Of a stretch of 64,000 nt of DNA, positions 25,225 to 37,213 are shown piece after piece; position 1 is the stretch's first letter, and every line of letters starts with the position of its first letter. This stretch comes from Nocardia farcinica (lineage in GTDB: Bacteria > Actinomycetota > Actinomycetes > Mycobacteriales > Mycobacteriaceae), in assembly GCF_001182745.1 (NCBI RefSeq), contig NZ_LN868938.1, forward strand, positions 2,728,001 through 2,792,000. The letters run 5' to 3'. The notes beneath the pieces are model-generated. The model saw nothing but the letters and a program-made list of their open reading frames with translations. It made no database searches and was not told where the DNA came from. The position numbers and the translations under genes were made by a program.

Positions 25225-27198
25225 ATGGCGTCGCCCCACGAATCGCACGACCCGACCGCATCGAGCACGCCGAGCGGCTATCGTCATCGGGCCGCGTATC
25301 CGCCCATCGACGACTACGCCTTCCTGTCCGACTGCGAGACCAACTGCCTGATCGCCGCCAACGGCTCGGTGGAATGGATGTGCCTGCCGCGGCCGGACTC
25401 CCCCAGCGTCTTCGGCGCGATGCTCGACCGCAGCGCGGGCCACTTCCGGATCGGCCCCTACGGCCGCAACGTCCCCGCCGCCCGCCGGTATCTGCCCGGC
25501 GGCATGATCCTGGAGACCACCTGGCAGACCGAGACCGGTTGGCTGATCGTGCGCGACGCGCTGGTGCTCGGCCCCTGGCACAACAACGACCAGCGCAGCC
25601 GCACGCACCGGCGCACCCCGATGGACTGGGATGCCGAACACATGCTGCTGCGCACCGTGAAATGCGTCAACGGCACCGTCGAGCTGGAGATGAGTTGCCA
25701 GCCCAGCTTCGACTACCACCTGGCGGGCGCGCGCTGGGAGTACACCGGCAAGGTCTACGAAGAGGCCACCGCCGTGCGCGCCGACGATCCCGCCGCCGGG
25801 CCGACCCTCGTGCTCACCACCGATCTGCGGCTCGGCCTGGAGGGCAGGGAGGCCCGCGCCCGCACCCGGATGCGCGAGGGCGACGAGATCTTCGTCGCCC
25901 TTACCTGGTCGGAGCTGCCCGCGCCGAAGACCTTCGAGGAAGCCGCCCACAGGATGCACCGCACGATCGAGTGCTGGCGGCAGTGGATCACCCTGGGCAA
26001 GTTCCCCGATCACCCCTGGCGCAGCTACCTGCAGCGCAGTGCGCTGACCCTCAAGGGCCTCACCTACGCGCCGACCGGCGCGCTGCTGGCGGCGGCCACC
26101 ACCTCGCTGCCCGAACAGCCCGGCGGGCAACGCAATTGGGACTACCGCTACACCTGGGTACGCGATGCCAGCTTCGCGCTGTGGGGCCTGTACACGCTGG
26201 GGCTGGACCGCGAGGCCGACGACTTCTTCGCCTTCCTCAACGACGCCACCACCGGGCCGAACGGCGAACCCGTGCCGCTGCAGGTGCTCTACGGCATCGG
26301 CGGCGAACGCGAACTCACCGAGCGCGAACTGCCGCACCTGGCCGGCTACGACGGCGCGCAGCCGGTGCGCATCGGCAACGGCGCCTACAACCAGGAGCAG
26401 CACGACATCTGGGGCACCATGCTCGACGCGGTGTACCTGCACGTGAAATCCCGGCAGCAGGTGCCCGAAGCGCTGTGGCCGCTGCTGGAACGACAGGTCG
26501 ACGCCGCCATCGCACACTGGCGCGAGCCCGACCGCGGCATCTGGGAAGTGCGCGGCGAGCCACAGCATTTCACCTCCTCCAAGGTGATGTGCTGGGTGGC
26601 GCTCGACCGCGGCGCCAAGCTGGCCGAACTACACGGCCAGCTCGAACGCGCCACGCAGTGGGCCGAGATCGCCGAGGAGATCCGCACCGACGTACTCGTG
26701 CACGGGGTGAACGAGGAGGGCGTGTTCACCCAGACCTACGGCGGCGACACCCTCGACGCCTCGCTGCTGCTGGTGGTGCTGGTGCGGTTCCTGCCGCCCG
26801 ACGACCACCGGGTACGCGCGACCGTCCTGGCCATCGCCGACCGGCTCACCGAGAACGGCCTGGTGCTGCGCTACCGCACCGAGACCACCGACGACGGATT
26901 GACCGGCGCGGAGGGCGCTTTCACGATCTGCTCGTTCTGGCTGGTGTCGGCCCTGGTGGAGATCGGCGAGGTGCGCCGGGCCAGGCACCTGTGCGAGCGC
27001 CTGCTCGGCTTCGCCAGCCCGCTGCGGCTCTACGCCGAGGAGATCGACCCGCGCAGTGGGCGGCACCTGGGCAACTTCCCGCAGGCGTTCACCCACCTGG
27101 CGCTGATCAACGCCGTCACGCACGTGATCCGCGCGGAGAACGAGCAGGACGCGGGCGGATTCCGCCCGGCGCACTCCCCCGCCCATCACCCGAACTGA
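25225..27198 (+). CDS. Glycoside hydrolase family 15 protein, probable trehalase
   Basis: 657 aa. N-terminal beta-sandwich (YPPIDDYAFLSDCETNCLIA, GSVEWMCLPRPDSPSVFGAM) followed by an (alpha/alpha)6 barrel: GGQRNWDYRYTWVRDASF with the first catalytic Glu region downstream, NGAYNQEQHDIWG, and LYAEEIDPRSGRHLGNFPQ with a conserved acidic pair. The mycobacterial orthologue at this locus (Rv2402 type, next to the sulfate transporter) is an acid trehalase that needs phosphate, so trehalose hydrolysis is the best call; glucoamylase-like activity is the alternative. It is divergent from the small membrane-protein pair. Confidence 0.9.
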   Translation: MASPHESHDPTASSTPSGYRHRAAYPPIDDYAFLSDCETNCLIAANGSVEWMCLPRPDSPSVFGAMLDRSAGHFRIGPYGRNVPAARRYLPGGMILETTWQTETGWLIVRDALVLGPWHNNDQRSRTHRRTPMDWDAEHMLLRTVKCVNGTVELEMSCQPSFDYHLAGARWEYTGKVYEEATAVRADDPAAGPTLVLTTDLRLGLEGREARARTRMREGDEIFVALTWSELPAPKTFEEAAHRMHRTIECWRQWITLGKFPDHPWRSYLQRSALTLKGLTYAPTGALLAAATTSLPEQPGGQRNWDYRYTWVRDASFALWGLYTLGLDREADDFFAFLNDATTGPNGEPVPLQVLYGIGGERELTERELPHLAGYDGAQPVRIGNGAYNQEQHDIWGTMLDAVYLHVKSRQQVPEALWPLLERQVDAAIAHWREPDRGIWEVRGEPQHFTSSKVMCWVALDRGAKLAELHGQLERATQWAEIAEEIRTDVLVHGVNEEGVFTQTYGGDTLDASLLLVVLVRFLPPDDHRVRATVLAIADRLTENGLVLRYRTETTDDGLTGAEGAFTICSFWLVSALVEIGEVRRARHLCERLLGFASPLRLYAEEIDPRSGRHLGNFPQAFTHLALINAVTHVIRAENEQDAGGFRPAHSPAHHPN

Positions 27199-27220
27199 GG
27201 CTCGGGCCGCCCGGTTCGGC

Positions 27221-29011
27221 TCAGGCGGCCAGGTCGGCTGCCCGGTCGCGCACCGCGCGCAGCTTGCCCAGCTGCGCGTCCAGCTCGGCGAGGCGGTCCT
27301 CGCGCCGGTCGCCGTAGCGGCCGTAGGCCTCCTCGGCGGCCCGCAGCGCCTCGTCGGCGGCGCGCAGCGCGTCGGTGGCGATGTCGGTGAAGTGGTCGCG
27401 CAACGACCGTTGCATGGCCCGCAACCGGTTCCGTGACTCCTTGCCCACCTGGAACACCACATCGTCCATCAGCCGCGCGACCGCGACCTTGGCCTCGGCG
27501 CGGCGGCGCAGCTTGCGGTTCTTGCGGTCGTCCCAGATCGCGTTGACGCCCAGCAGCACACCGGCGCCCGCGGAATACCAGTTCACCAGCGACATCCCGA
27601 GCAGGCTGGTGGCCAGACCGACCATCAGGATGCCGCCGTAGGAGCCGCGTAGACCCGACAGCACCTGCTGGGTGACCCCGGGGGTGGCGCTGTCCAGCGA
27701 CTCCAGCGGAGCCACGTGCTCGAGCACCTCGCCCGGATCGGTCAGCCGCAGGTCGGGCAGCGGCGGCGTGCGCGGGCCGGAGGGGAACTTCGCGGCCACC
27801 TGTTCGCACAGCTCCACCGAGCGGTAGTGCGCCATCACGAAGTTCTCCTCGACGGCCTCGCAGATTCGCGCGTCGAGGTCGGCGCCGAACTCCTTCCAGC
27901 CGCGGGCCGGATCGGTCCTGGCGATCTCGGCCTCGGCGTCGCGGGTGAGCCTGCGCAGCCGGTGCCGCAGATCGTGCTCGATGTCGGCCATGAGCTCGGC
28001 CGCGCCGTCGGCCAGCACGATCTGCCAGTTGGCGGTGCGCTGGCGCAGCTGGTCGGCCTCGTCGCGGGCCACCATCAGCTGCTGGGTGATCTCGCCGCGG
28101 CGGCGCGGATCGCGCAGCGCTTCGGCCTCGGAGTACAGGGTGACCGCCAGATTGTCGGCGCTGAGCAGGATGTCGCGCAGCGCGGCGTCGCGGGCGACGG
28201 CGTCGGCGCGCGCGATGACCTGATCGCGCAGGTGGTCGATCAGCTGCGGCACCCCGGATTCGATGTCGCGATGCGGGTCGGCGCCGGGGCGATGCATGCG
28301 CGCCGACACCGGGGCGACGGCGAAACCGAGACCCGCCGCGTCCAGCAGATCCCGGTCCCGCTGCTGCACATGCGACCACTGTGGATACAGGTCGATCTTG
28401 TTCAGCACGCAGATCACGGTGGGACAGAACTGCTGCACCCGCTGCAGGTAATCCAGTTGCGCGGGGGACAGTTCCGAGGACGCCTCGGTCACGTACAGCA
28501 CCGCGTCGGCGGCGGCGATCATCGACCAGGTCACCCGTTCGTCGCCGCCGCCGGGCGCGTCCATCAGGACGATGCCGTCGGCGAGCAGCGCGCTGGGCTC
28601 GGTGAACTCGGCGCGGACCACGTCGGCGGCGGTGAGCGCCGGGCGCGAACTCAGCCGGTCCACCGGCTGCCGCTCGGTGCGGCCCGGCCCGGCCGCCTTC
28701 ACCAGCGTGGCGGTGGGCTCCGGACCGTATTCGACGATCACCGGTGCGCTGCGCTCGGCGTCGGTCGCGCTGACCTGCGCGCCGACGAGGCTGTTCACCA
28801 GGGTGCTCATGCCGTTCTTCGGGTCGCCGACGACGACGAGACGCACCCGCGGATCGCTGATCCTGGCGCGCACCATGCCCAGTCGGCCGCCCAGGTCGTC
28901 GCGGCCCGCGGATCCGGCCATCTCCCGCAGTTCGTCGAGCATCCGGATGAGCGGCGCCATGGCGTCGGGATGTTTCACCGTCGCGGACTCCAGCCCGGCT
29001 GCGGCAGACAA
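27221..29011 (-). CDS. Dynamin-like GTPase with modified P-loop
   Basis: 596 aa. The G domain occupies about residues 50-230: G1 VVVGDPKNGMSTLVNSLVG, G3 DAPGGGDE, G4 LNKIDL. In G1 the invariant Lys of GxxxxGKS is Met (GDPKNGMS), which should weaken nucleotide binding. A helical stalk and a hydrophobic hairpin (GILMVGLATSLLGMSLVNWY then AGAGVLLGVNAI) follow, and a C-terminal coiled coil (ALRAADEALRAAEEAYGRYG). This resembles IniA/IniC-type mycobacterial dynamin-like proteins that remodel membranes. The TTG start follows AGGAGGAGGC. The gene directly downstream of a Pro/Gly-rich protein gene is probably in one operon with it. Confidence 0.82.
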   Translation of the reverse strand: MSAAAGLESATVKHPDAMAPLIRMLDELREMAGSAGRDDLGGRLGMVRARISDPRVRLVVVGDPKNGMSTLVNSLVGAQVSATDAERSAPVIVEYGPEPTATLVKAAGPGRTERQPVDRLSSRPALTAADVVRAEFTEPSALLADGIVLMDAPGGGDERVTWSMIAAADAVLYVTEASSELSPAQLDYLQRVQQFCPTVICVLNKIDLYPQWSHVQQRDRDLLDAAGLGFAVAPVSARMHRPGADPHRDIESGVPQLIDHLRDQVIARADAVARDAALRDILLSADNLAVTLYSEAEALRDPRRRGEITQQLMVARDEADQLRQRTANWQIVLADGAAELMADIEHDLRHRLRRLTRDAEAEIARTDPARGWKEFGADLDARICEAVEENFVMAHYRSVELCEQVAAKFPSGPRTPPLPDLRLTDPGEVLEHVAPLESLDSATPGVTQQVLSGLRGSYGGILMVGLATSLLGMSLVNWYSAGAGVLLGVNAIWDDRKNRKLRRRAEAKVAVARLMDDVVFQVGKESRNRLRAMQRSLRDHFTDIATDALRAADEALRAAEEAYGRYGDRREDRLAELDAQLGKLRAVRDRAADLAA

Positions 29012-29078
29012 GCCTCCTCCTTACTGCTGCATGTCGCGTCGTTCGATGAGCACGCTCCTGTCGTCGCGAGCTGCTCGG

Positions 29079-31204
29079 CTAGAACAGGACCGCGTCCGGT
29101 CCGGCGGTCGGGTGCACGTCGGCGACACCGCTGTCGGACCACAGGCCCGTGCCGAGGCCGTGCGCCAGTGTCGCATGGTCGGCCGGGGCGGTGTACGCCG
29201 CGTAGTGGTACAGGCTGCCACCGTCGTCGCTGATCGGCTTCGGCTTGGGATCCAGCGGCACCGGCGGCTTCACCGGCGCGACCGGAGTCGGCACGGCGGC
29301 GCTCGGCAGCGTCGGCACGTCCACCGTGGGCGGCACGGTGGCCCCGGTGGGCACGTCGAGGGTCGGCACGCTCTGGGTGGGCGGTGTCTGCGCGGGCAGG
29401 CTCGCCGTCGGCGCGCCGGGAGCGCTCACCGTGGGTTGCGGAACGGACACCGACGGCGCCGACGGCGTGGTGGGCGCCGTACCGCCACCGGAGGTGCCGC
29501 CACCGGTGCCGGTGCCCGGGGTGGTGATGTCGTCGTCGGGGGTGGGCACCTGGGTCACCGTGGCGACGGGGGTCTTGGTGACGATGTCGGTGTCCGGCAG
29601 CGACGGCGTGGTCACCACGTCCGTCGGCAGGGTCGTGCCCGGGGTGGGCAGCGGCAGGCTCGGCGTCGGCACCGCGGGCGTGAGGGTGGGCACGCTCGGC
29701 GCGGTGGTGCCGGGCACGACGTCGGTGGGGCGCGGCGTGCCCGGTTCCGGCGTGGTGGGCGCGGGGGTGTGGTGCCTGCCCGGCAGGTCCAGCAACGCGG
29801 GCACGTCCGCGGCGGGCACCGTCAGCGGAGACGGGCCGCTCCCGCCGCCGAACACGTCGGCGATGGGGCGGGTGGCGGCTTCGGGCTGAATCGTGGTCTG
29901 CAACGGCGTGGCCACCACCGGCGCGGCGGCCGCGGCGGCGGGCGCCGCGGGGCGGGCGCCGGGGCGACGGGGCCGACCGGAGCGACCGCGACGGGGGCGA
30001 CCGGCGCGATCGGCGTCGCGGCCACCGCCGGCGCGATCGGCGCCGCGGGCGCGTGCACCGGGGCGGGAGCGGCGGCGCCGAGCGGGCTCGCGGCACCGGG
30101 CGCCCCGCCGGCCTGGCCCGCGCCGTGCTGCTGTTCGTTCAGCCTGCCGCCGCCGGGCCGCGAGCTGTCCAGCCACTGCGAGAAGTTGTCGATCTGGGCA
30201 CCGACGTCGGTGCCTGCGGCGGCCTTGACCGTCAGCCCGGCGGAGGCCTCGACCCGCAGGTCGGTGGTGAGGTAGACGCCCTTGGGGCCCATCTCGAGGT
30301 CCACATCGAACTTCGCCCACACCTGGGCGTAGGCGTCGGTCTCGAGGTAGACGCCGAATCCCTCGCCGACGCCGTCGAAACCGGAGTACACGTCCGACCC
30401 GGTGTAGGGGTTGGTCGGGGTGGCCGGGCTCGTGTCGGCACCGAGCCGCACCGCACCCGAGGCGGCATCGGTCGCGCCGTCGGTTTCCTCCGCGACCGGC
30501 ACCTTGGACAGCAACGGATTCGAGCCGGGCGGCAGGAATCCGCCGGCGCCCGGCATGCCGAAACCCGGTCCGGCCTGGCCGAGTCCGTGCCCGGGTAGCC
30601 CGAATCCGCCGGGCTGCTGCCACCAGTCCGACGGGTCGTCGGCGCCGGGGCCGAATTCCGGTCGCACGAAGGGGTTTTCGCCGCCGCCGTCGGTGGGTGC
30701 CGACCCCTCCGGGGCGCCGCCGCCGTAGCCCGGGTCGATGCCGTAGCCCGCGTCGGTGCCGGAATGCCGCCAGTACTCGTGGTATTCGGGGTACTCGCCG
30801 TAGCCGGAGCTGTCCGACCGCTCCGCCGCCGGTGGCGCGCCCACGGTGATGCCGAAACCCGGCGCGGGCGTACCGGGTGTGTGCTGGGCGACCGGCGCCG
30901 GACCGCCGGGCGTGCCGGGGGTGTAGGGCTCGAACGTGGGCTCGGGGTCCGGGAAGGTGACCACCGGGCTCGGCACGTCGGGGTCGGGATCGCTGTTGTG
31001 CGCCCATCCGGCGTTCCAGCTGTCCAGCCGCTGCTCGCCCGGCTCGGTGGGCATTCCGCCGCCGTGCGAGGCGACCAGGGCCCCACCGGTGACGTAGGCG
31101 CCCGCGCGCGCGACCCGGGCCACCCCCGAGGCCACCTTGTAGGCGGTGTCACCCCCGGGCTCGGTCACCTCGGTGTCGTCGTCGAAAGGCAGGTCGCGCG
31201 TCAT
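29079..31204 (-). CDS. Pro/Gly/Ala-rich protein of unknown function, apparent single-base frameshift
   Basis: Two overlapping frames together make one protein of about 708 aa. The upstream frame (from MTRDLPFDDDTEVTEPGGDT) is sensible down to VAPVGPVAPAPA, then turns into an Arg/Pro artefact. The downstream frame becomes sensible at PAAAAAAPVVATPLQTTIQP and runs to VHPTAGPDAVLF. One extra C in the minus-strand run GCCCCG (29949-29952) would join them. The N-terminal part has a short hydrophobic stretch and Gly/Pro/Tyr-rich segments; the C-terminal part is a Thr/Pro repeat (TPSLPLPTPG, VTQVPTPDD). It precedes the dynamin-like GTPase gene. Low-complexity surface or envelope proteins are often partnered this way, but function is unknown. 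Confidence 0.6.
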
Positions 31205-31352
31205 ACAAGCTCCACGTCTCGGGGTCTCCAGCCATCCTCACCCCGCCCGACCGAGTGAAGATCACATAACGATATTTGCGCCCGACCCGGCTGTCACATC
31301 CTCGCTGTGAGCAGGAGCCCCCGGTGTGACGAGCAACACATGTGCGCGTCTG

Positions 31353-33203
<1,851 letters not shown>

Positions 33204-33323
33204 TCCACTCCTCAGCTGGGTATCGGCAAACTGCCGTCCATCGTCCCATGTGCGCGCGGCGTGACTGCCCACCGGTCCCGCCGGGGCTCGGCTCACGCGC
33301 CCGCGCGCCGTTATTCTCCAGGG

Positions 33324-33881
33324 ATGGCGCGTAATTGGAACGCTCTGGGCAAGCAGTTGAGCCTGATCGCGAAGGAGCAGGGTCCGCGGATCGCCAAACA
33401 GCACGGGCCGAAGCTGGTGGAGAAGCTGGTCGGCGGTCTCGCGCAGCGCCAGCGCCGCTCCCCCGGCGTGCCCGTGCGCCCGGCCGCCTCGGTACCGGTG
33501 CCGACCGAGCAGCGGGCCCGCCGGATCGTCTACTCACCGCACCTGGACGGGCGGGCCGATCCGGGCGAGATCGTGTGGACCTGGGTGCCCTACGAGGAGG
33601 ATCCGCGCAACGGTAAGGATCGCCCGGTGCTGGTGGTCGGCCGGGACAAGCGGACCCTGCTCGGGCTGATGCTGTCGTCGAATCCCGAGCGGGCCCACGA
33701 TCGCAACTGGCTGTCGATCGGTAGCGGTAGCTGGGATCACCAGGGCAGGCCGAGCTGGGTGCGCCTGGACCGCGTGCTCGACGTGCCCGAGGCGGGTATC
33801 CGGCGCGAGGGGGCGGTGCTCGCCCGCAAGACCTTCGACCTGGTCGCGCACCGGCTGGTGGTGGAATACAACTGGAGCTGA
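33324..33881 (+). CDS. PemK/MazF-fold protein with basic N-terminal extension
   Basis: 185 aa. The C-terminal half has the PemK/MazF pattern: [40 protein letters not shown] and [20 protein letters not shown]. The first ~60 residues are a basic helix-rich extension ([20 protein letters not shown]). No antitoxin gene lies next to it, and the same stand-alone protein (Rv2405 type) sits next to lepA in mycobacteria, so a housekeeping or RNA-binding role is as likely as a toxin. Confidence 0.75.
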   Translation: MARNWNALGKQLSLIAKEQGPRIAKQHGPKLVEKLVGGLAQRQRRSPGVPVRPAASVPVPTEQRARRIVYSPHLDGRADPGEIVWTWVPYEEDPRNGKDRPVLVVGRDKRTLLGLMLSSNPERAHDRNWLSIGSGSWDHQGRPSWVRLDRVLDVPEAGIRREGAVLARKTFDLVAHRLVVEYNWS

Positions 33882-33888
33882 CCTGCAC

Positions 33889-33919
33889 CGGGGCGGCGGC
33901 CGTCGCGGCCACCGCCCCG
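33889..33919. terminator. Bidirectional hairpin between PemK-like and aquaporin genes
   Basis: CGGGGCGG (33889-33896) pairs with CCGCCCCG (33912-33919); an inner GGCC/GGCC pairing extends the stem. It lies between the ends of two converging genes. No T tract is present, so termination is inferred from position and stability. Confidence 0.5.
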
Positions 33920-33939
33920 GGCTGCGGTGTCGTCCGGGG

Positions 33940-34728
33940 TCAGCTCACCATCTCGCGGCGGCGGCCGAACAGCAGACCGTAGACCAGCGCGCCGAGAACA
34001 CCGCCGATCAGCGGGAACACCACGAACGCCCAGACCTGCCCGGCCGCGCCCTCCTGATAGAACGCGACGCCCAGGCTGCGGGCCGGATTGACCGAGGTGT
34101 TGTCGACCGGGATCGAGATCAGGTGCAGCACCGCCAGGGTGACACCGATGGACAGGCCGGCCAACGGCACATCCGAGATCTGGTCGGTGGAGGCGAGCAC
34201 CACGAAGATCAGGATCGCGGTGAGCATCACCTCGACGATGATCATCGCCGCGAACCCGTAGCCGTTCTGCACCACGACCTCGCCCAACGGCCCGGTCTTG
34301 GCCGAGGGGCTGTGCTCGCCCCAGCCGTTGGCGCCGAGGCCGTCGGTCCTGCGGTCGTAGCTGGGCAGGTTCTTGGCGATCGCGAACAGCACGAGACCGG
34401 ACAGGAACGCGCCGATCAGCTGGGCCACGACGTAGCCGACGGCATTCACCGCCGACACCCGGCCCAGGATCAACTGGCCGAGGGTGACCGCCGGGTTGAC
34501 GTGGCAGCCGGAGATCGGGCCGATCGAATAGACCAGGAACATCAGCGTGAGACCGAAGGCCAGCGCCACACCCAGCGCCCCGACCCGCTCACCGGCCAGC
34601 ACCGCGGTGCCGACGCCACCCATCACCAGCACGAACGTACCGAGGGCCTCGGCGGCCCACTTCTTACCATCGGGAATCCGCCGGTCCTCGGCGATTTCCT
34701 CGACCACTTCCTGAGCCGTGGGAGACAT
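33940..34728 (-). CDS. aqpZ: Aquaporin, AqpZ type
   Basis: 262 aa MIP-family channel with six membrane helices. Both NPA boxes are intact: [11 protein letters not shown] and [11 protein letters not shown]. The residues around the second box (Arg after NPA) and the His-rich first part (LHLISIP) fit the water-selective AqpZ group rather than glycerol facilitators. The loop after TM3 is longer than usual ([20 protein letters not shown]). The N-terminal 25 residues are hydrophilic and cytoplasmic. Confidence 0.92.
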   Translation of the reverse strand: MSPTAQEVVEEIAEDRRIPDGKKWAAEALGTFVLVMGGVGTAVLAGERVGALGVALAFGLTLMFLVYSIGPISGCHVNPAVTLGQLILGRVSAVNAVGYVVAQLIGAFLSGLVLFAIAKNLPSYDRRTDGLGANGWGEHSPSAKTGPLGEVVVQNGYGFAAMIIVEVMLTAILIFVVLASTDQISDVPLAGLSIGVTLAVLHLISIPVDNTSVNPARSLGVAFYQEGAAGQVWAFVVFPLIGGVLGALVYGLLFGRRREMVS

Positions 34729-34899
34729 ACAGACACACCTTCCGCCATCTCGAGCCGTTGCTACTGCTGTCCAGACGAGGTACTGCTGTGAAGCCGGGGC
34801 TGTTCAAGATCGAACGGTCCTGCCTGGAAACTACGCCAGACGAGGGCCCGGGACAATGATCCGGCGCCGGATCGATTTCGCGTGCCGCGCCCCGGCTGG

Positions 34900-34905
34900 T
34901 ACTCT
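34900..34905 (+). promoter_or_regulatory. Putative -10 of the rpsT promoter
   Basis: TACTCT about 100 bp before the rpsT start in a 275-bp divergent gap. No convincing -35 is seen. The resulting leader of about 90 nt could allow S20 autocontrol, but no structure was identified. Confidence 0.3.
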
Positions 34906-35003
34906 CGACCTTCGGCATGGCGTTACCCGGTGTTTCCGGGTGTGTCGCCGGCGCGAGACTTCTCCAGCACATCCACTCAGCGACAGGAACACGAGGAACA
35001 GGC

Positions 35004-35264
35004 GTGGCCAACATCAAGTCCCAGATGAAGCGGATCCGCACCAACGAGGCGGCGCGCAAGCGCAACCAGTCGGTCAAGTCCGCGCTGCGCACCGCGATCC
35101 GCAGCTTCCGGGAAGCGGCCGAGGCGGGCGACAAGGACAAGGCCGCCGAGCGCCTGCAGTTCGCCAGCCGCAAGCTGGACAAGGCCGCCTCGAAGGGTGT
35201 CATCCACCCGAACCAGGCCGCCAACAAGAAGTCCGCGCTCGCGCTGGCCTTCAACAAGCTCTGA
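35004..35264 (+). CDS. rpsT: 30S ribosomal protein S20
   Basis: 86 aa. The sequence [20 protein letters not shown], then [15 protein letters not shown] and the C-terminal [20 protein letters not shown], is the full S20 pattern: a basic three-helix bundle that binds 16S rRNA early in 30S assembly. The start is GTG 35004, preceded by GAGGAACAGGC; in-frame codons further upstream do not belong to the family. A strong terminator follows. Confidence 0.97.
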
Positions 35265-35305
35265 TGCGCCGGTCCCCTCGCCGGGACCACGTCATCCTCT
35301 GACGC

Positions 35306-35340
35306 AGCCGCCGCGGCCTCGACGACCACGGCGGCTTTTG
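35306..35340 (+). terminator. Rho-independent terminator of rpsT
   Basis: AGCCGCCG (35306-35313) pairs with CGGCGGCT (35329-35336), with an inner GG/CC pairing and a T run (TTTTG) right after the stem. It begins about 40 bp after the rpsT stop. Confidence 0.8.
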
Positions 35341-35440
35341 TCGTGCCCGCCGCCGTGACCTCGCCGCGGTGCGCGTCAGGCGCGCGGGAGTTCACCGAAG
35401 GGTCGCGGCGATGTCGGCCGCGGGGGCTACCATTCCGCGC

Positions 35441-35683
35441 ATGGTAACCGTGTACGCGAATCAGACTGTGGTCAGAGCCGAGGATCTGCCGGATGTGATC
35501 CGGGCGGCCGAGGTACTAGGGATCGGCCTGAAGATCGAGAACGTCATGGTTCCCGACGACGACGGCGGCTACGCGCCCGAATGGATCGTCACCCGCGAGG
35601 ACGAGGTGCCCGTGTACGACGAGTGGGAGGGCCGTTTCGAGGAGCCCGACGACGAGGAGTTCTCGCTCGACTCGGCCGAATGA
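35441..35683 (+). CDS. Small acidic hypothetical protein, 80 aa
   Basis: Starts [20 protein letters not shown] and is strongly acidic toward its end ([14 protein letters not shown]). It shows an alternating beta/helix pattern ([18 protein letters not shown]) without membrane segments. An upstream ATG (35411) would add 10 codons ([10 protein letters not shown]). No family is recognised. It is convergent with holA and lies between rpsT and holA. Confidence 0.6.
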   Translation: MVTVYANQTVVRAEDLPDVIRAAEVLGIGLKIENVMVPDDDGGYAPEWIVTREDEVPVYDEWEGRFEEPDDEEFSLDSAE

Positions 35684-35713
35684 GTTTCGTCCCCTCGGCT
35701 CCGGCCGAGGGGT

Positions 35714-36679
35714 TCAGCCGTGCAGGTCCAGGATCCGGCCGAGCGCGAGTTCGAGCGCGAAGCCCGAGTCGGCCGCACCACCCTTGACGTCGGCGTTCAG
35801 CGTCGCCACCACCTGGAGCGCGGAGCCGATGGTGGCCGGTGTCCAGCCCCTGGCCTGGGCCTGCGCCTTCTTCACCTTCCACGGCGGCATGCCGAGCTGC
35901 TGGGCGAGCTTGAACGGATCGCCGCGGCCCGCCGAACCGACCCGGGCGATGGTGTGCACCGAGTCCGCCAGCGCGTCGGCCAACAGCACATGCGGCACAC
36001 CGCGATCGATCGCCCAGCGCAACGCCTCCACCGCCGCACCGCGGTCACCGGCCACCGCCAGCTCGGCGACCTCGAAACCGGTCACCTCCGCCCGGCCCGA
36101 GTAGTAGCGGCGCACCGCCGCCACGTCGACCTTGCCGCCGGTGTCGGCCACCAGCTGGGAACAGGCCGCGGCCAGTTCACGCAGGTCGGAGCCCACCGCC
36201 TCGAGCACGGTCTGCACGACCTCGCCGGAGACCCGCACCCCGGCGGCCCGGAACTCGGCACGCACGAACTCCACCCGCTCGGCGGCCTTGGTGAGCTTGG
36301 CGCAGTTGTGCACCACCGCCCCGGCCTTCTGCAGCGCGGGCGCCATCGCCTTGGCCCGGCCACCGCCGGAATGCAGCACCACCAGCACCACGCCCTCGGG
36401 CGGGTCGGCCGCGGCCGTGGTGATCACGCCCACCGCGTCCTTGCCCGCCTCCGCCGCCGACTCCAGCACGATCACCCGGTCCTCGGCGAACAGCGAGGGG
36501 CTCAGCAACTCGGCCAGCTCGGCGGTGCTCGCGTCACCGGCCCGCAACCGGTCCACCGGCACCGCCTCGGGGTCGGGTGCGACCGCGCGTACGTCCCCCA
36601 CGATCGCGGCGACCGCGCGCTCGATCAACAACTCTTCCTCGCCGAGGACCAGGTGCACCGCCGCAGGCCGTTCGCTCAC
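35714..36679 (-). CDS. holA: DNA polymerase III delta subunit HolA
   Basis: 321 aa clamp-loader subunit that opens the beta clamp. The N-terminus has [20 protein letters not shown], the middle [20 protein letters not shown] and [20 protein letters not shown] (AAA-like lid), and the C-terminal collar domain contains [20 protein letters not shown] 36679 gives the family start; 11 upstream codons are not conserved-looking. The rpsT-holA-comEC-comEA neighbourhood is the standard actinobacterial arrangement. Confidence 0.93.
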   Translation of the reverse strand: MSERPAAVHLVLGEEELLIERAVAAIVGDVRAVAPDPEAVPVDRLRAGDASTAELAELLSPSLFAEDRVIVLESAAEAGKDAVGVITTAAADPPEGVVLVVLHSGGGRAKAMAPALQKAGAVVHNCAKLTKAAERVEFVRAEFRAAGVRVSGEVVQTVLEAVGSDLRELAAACSQLVADTGGKVDVAAVRRYYSGRAEVTGFEVAELAVAGDRGAAVEALRWAIDRGVPHVLLADALADSVHTIARVGSAGRGDPFKLAQQLGMPPWKVKKAQAQARGWTPATIGSALQVVATLNADVKGGAADSGFALELALGRILDLHG

Positions 36680-36838
36680 CCGGCCGATCCTACGGTCCGC
36701 GACCGACAGCACCCGATCGGCCGCGGTGTCGGTCGCGCGGGGGCGTCCTCGTCATGGAGGTGTCGGCGGCGCGACCGCGTCGCCACCCATCACCCGCGAC
36801 CGGGTCCGCGCGGCCCGCCACTCTGTGAGGATCGAATC

Positions 36839-37213
36839 ATGCGATACATGCTGTTGTTCCACTACCCCGAGGAGACCGAGGAGTCGCTCGGCGCCGAGGC
36901 GATGGCGTCCGGCAGGCAGCAGTTCGCCGCCTATGCCGCGACGCTGGAACAGGCCGGTGTCCTCGTATCCGGCCAGGTGTTGCAGCCCTCCGACCGGTCG
37001 ACCACACTGCGACTCGTCGACGGGCGGCTGCGCATCCAGGACGGCCCGTACGCCGACACCAAGGAACAGCTCGGCGGGGTGATGATCATCGACGTCCCCG
37101 ACTTCGACGCCGCCCTGGACCTCGCCCGTCAGGCACCGCCGCTCGGCTGGGGCTGCGTCGAGATCCGTCCGGGCGCGGTGCACACCGAGGACGGGGTCTG
37201 GGTGCCGTCGTGA
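36839..37213 (+). CDS. YCII/DGPF-domain protein paired with ECF sigma factor
   Basis: 124 aa. MRYMLLFHYPEETEESLGAE and the motif DGPYADTKEQLGGVMIIDV are the DGPF/YCII-related signature. Such small proteins are encoded beside ECF42 sigma factors, as here: its stop overlaps the sigma-factor GTG (GTGA). They are thought to act with that sigma factor, but the biochemical role is not established. GAGG precedes the ATG. Confidence 0.9.
   Translation: MRYMLLFHYPEETEESLGAEAMASGRQQFAAYAATLEQAGVLVSGQVLQPSDRSTTLRLVDGRLRIQDGPYADTKEQLGGVMIIDVPDFDAALDLARQAPPLGWGCVEIRPGAVHTEDGVWVPS

Noticed and set aside
34763..34790. Direct repeat TACTGCTGT before aqpZ as regulator site
   Set aside because: Two copies 19 bp apart in a promoter region can arise by chance, and no matching regulator or third copy is visible.
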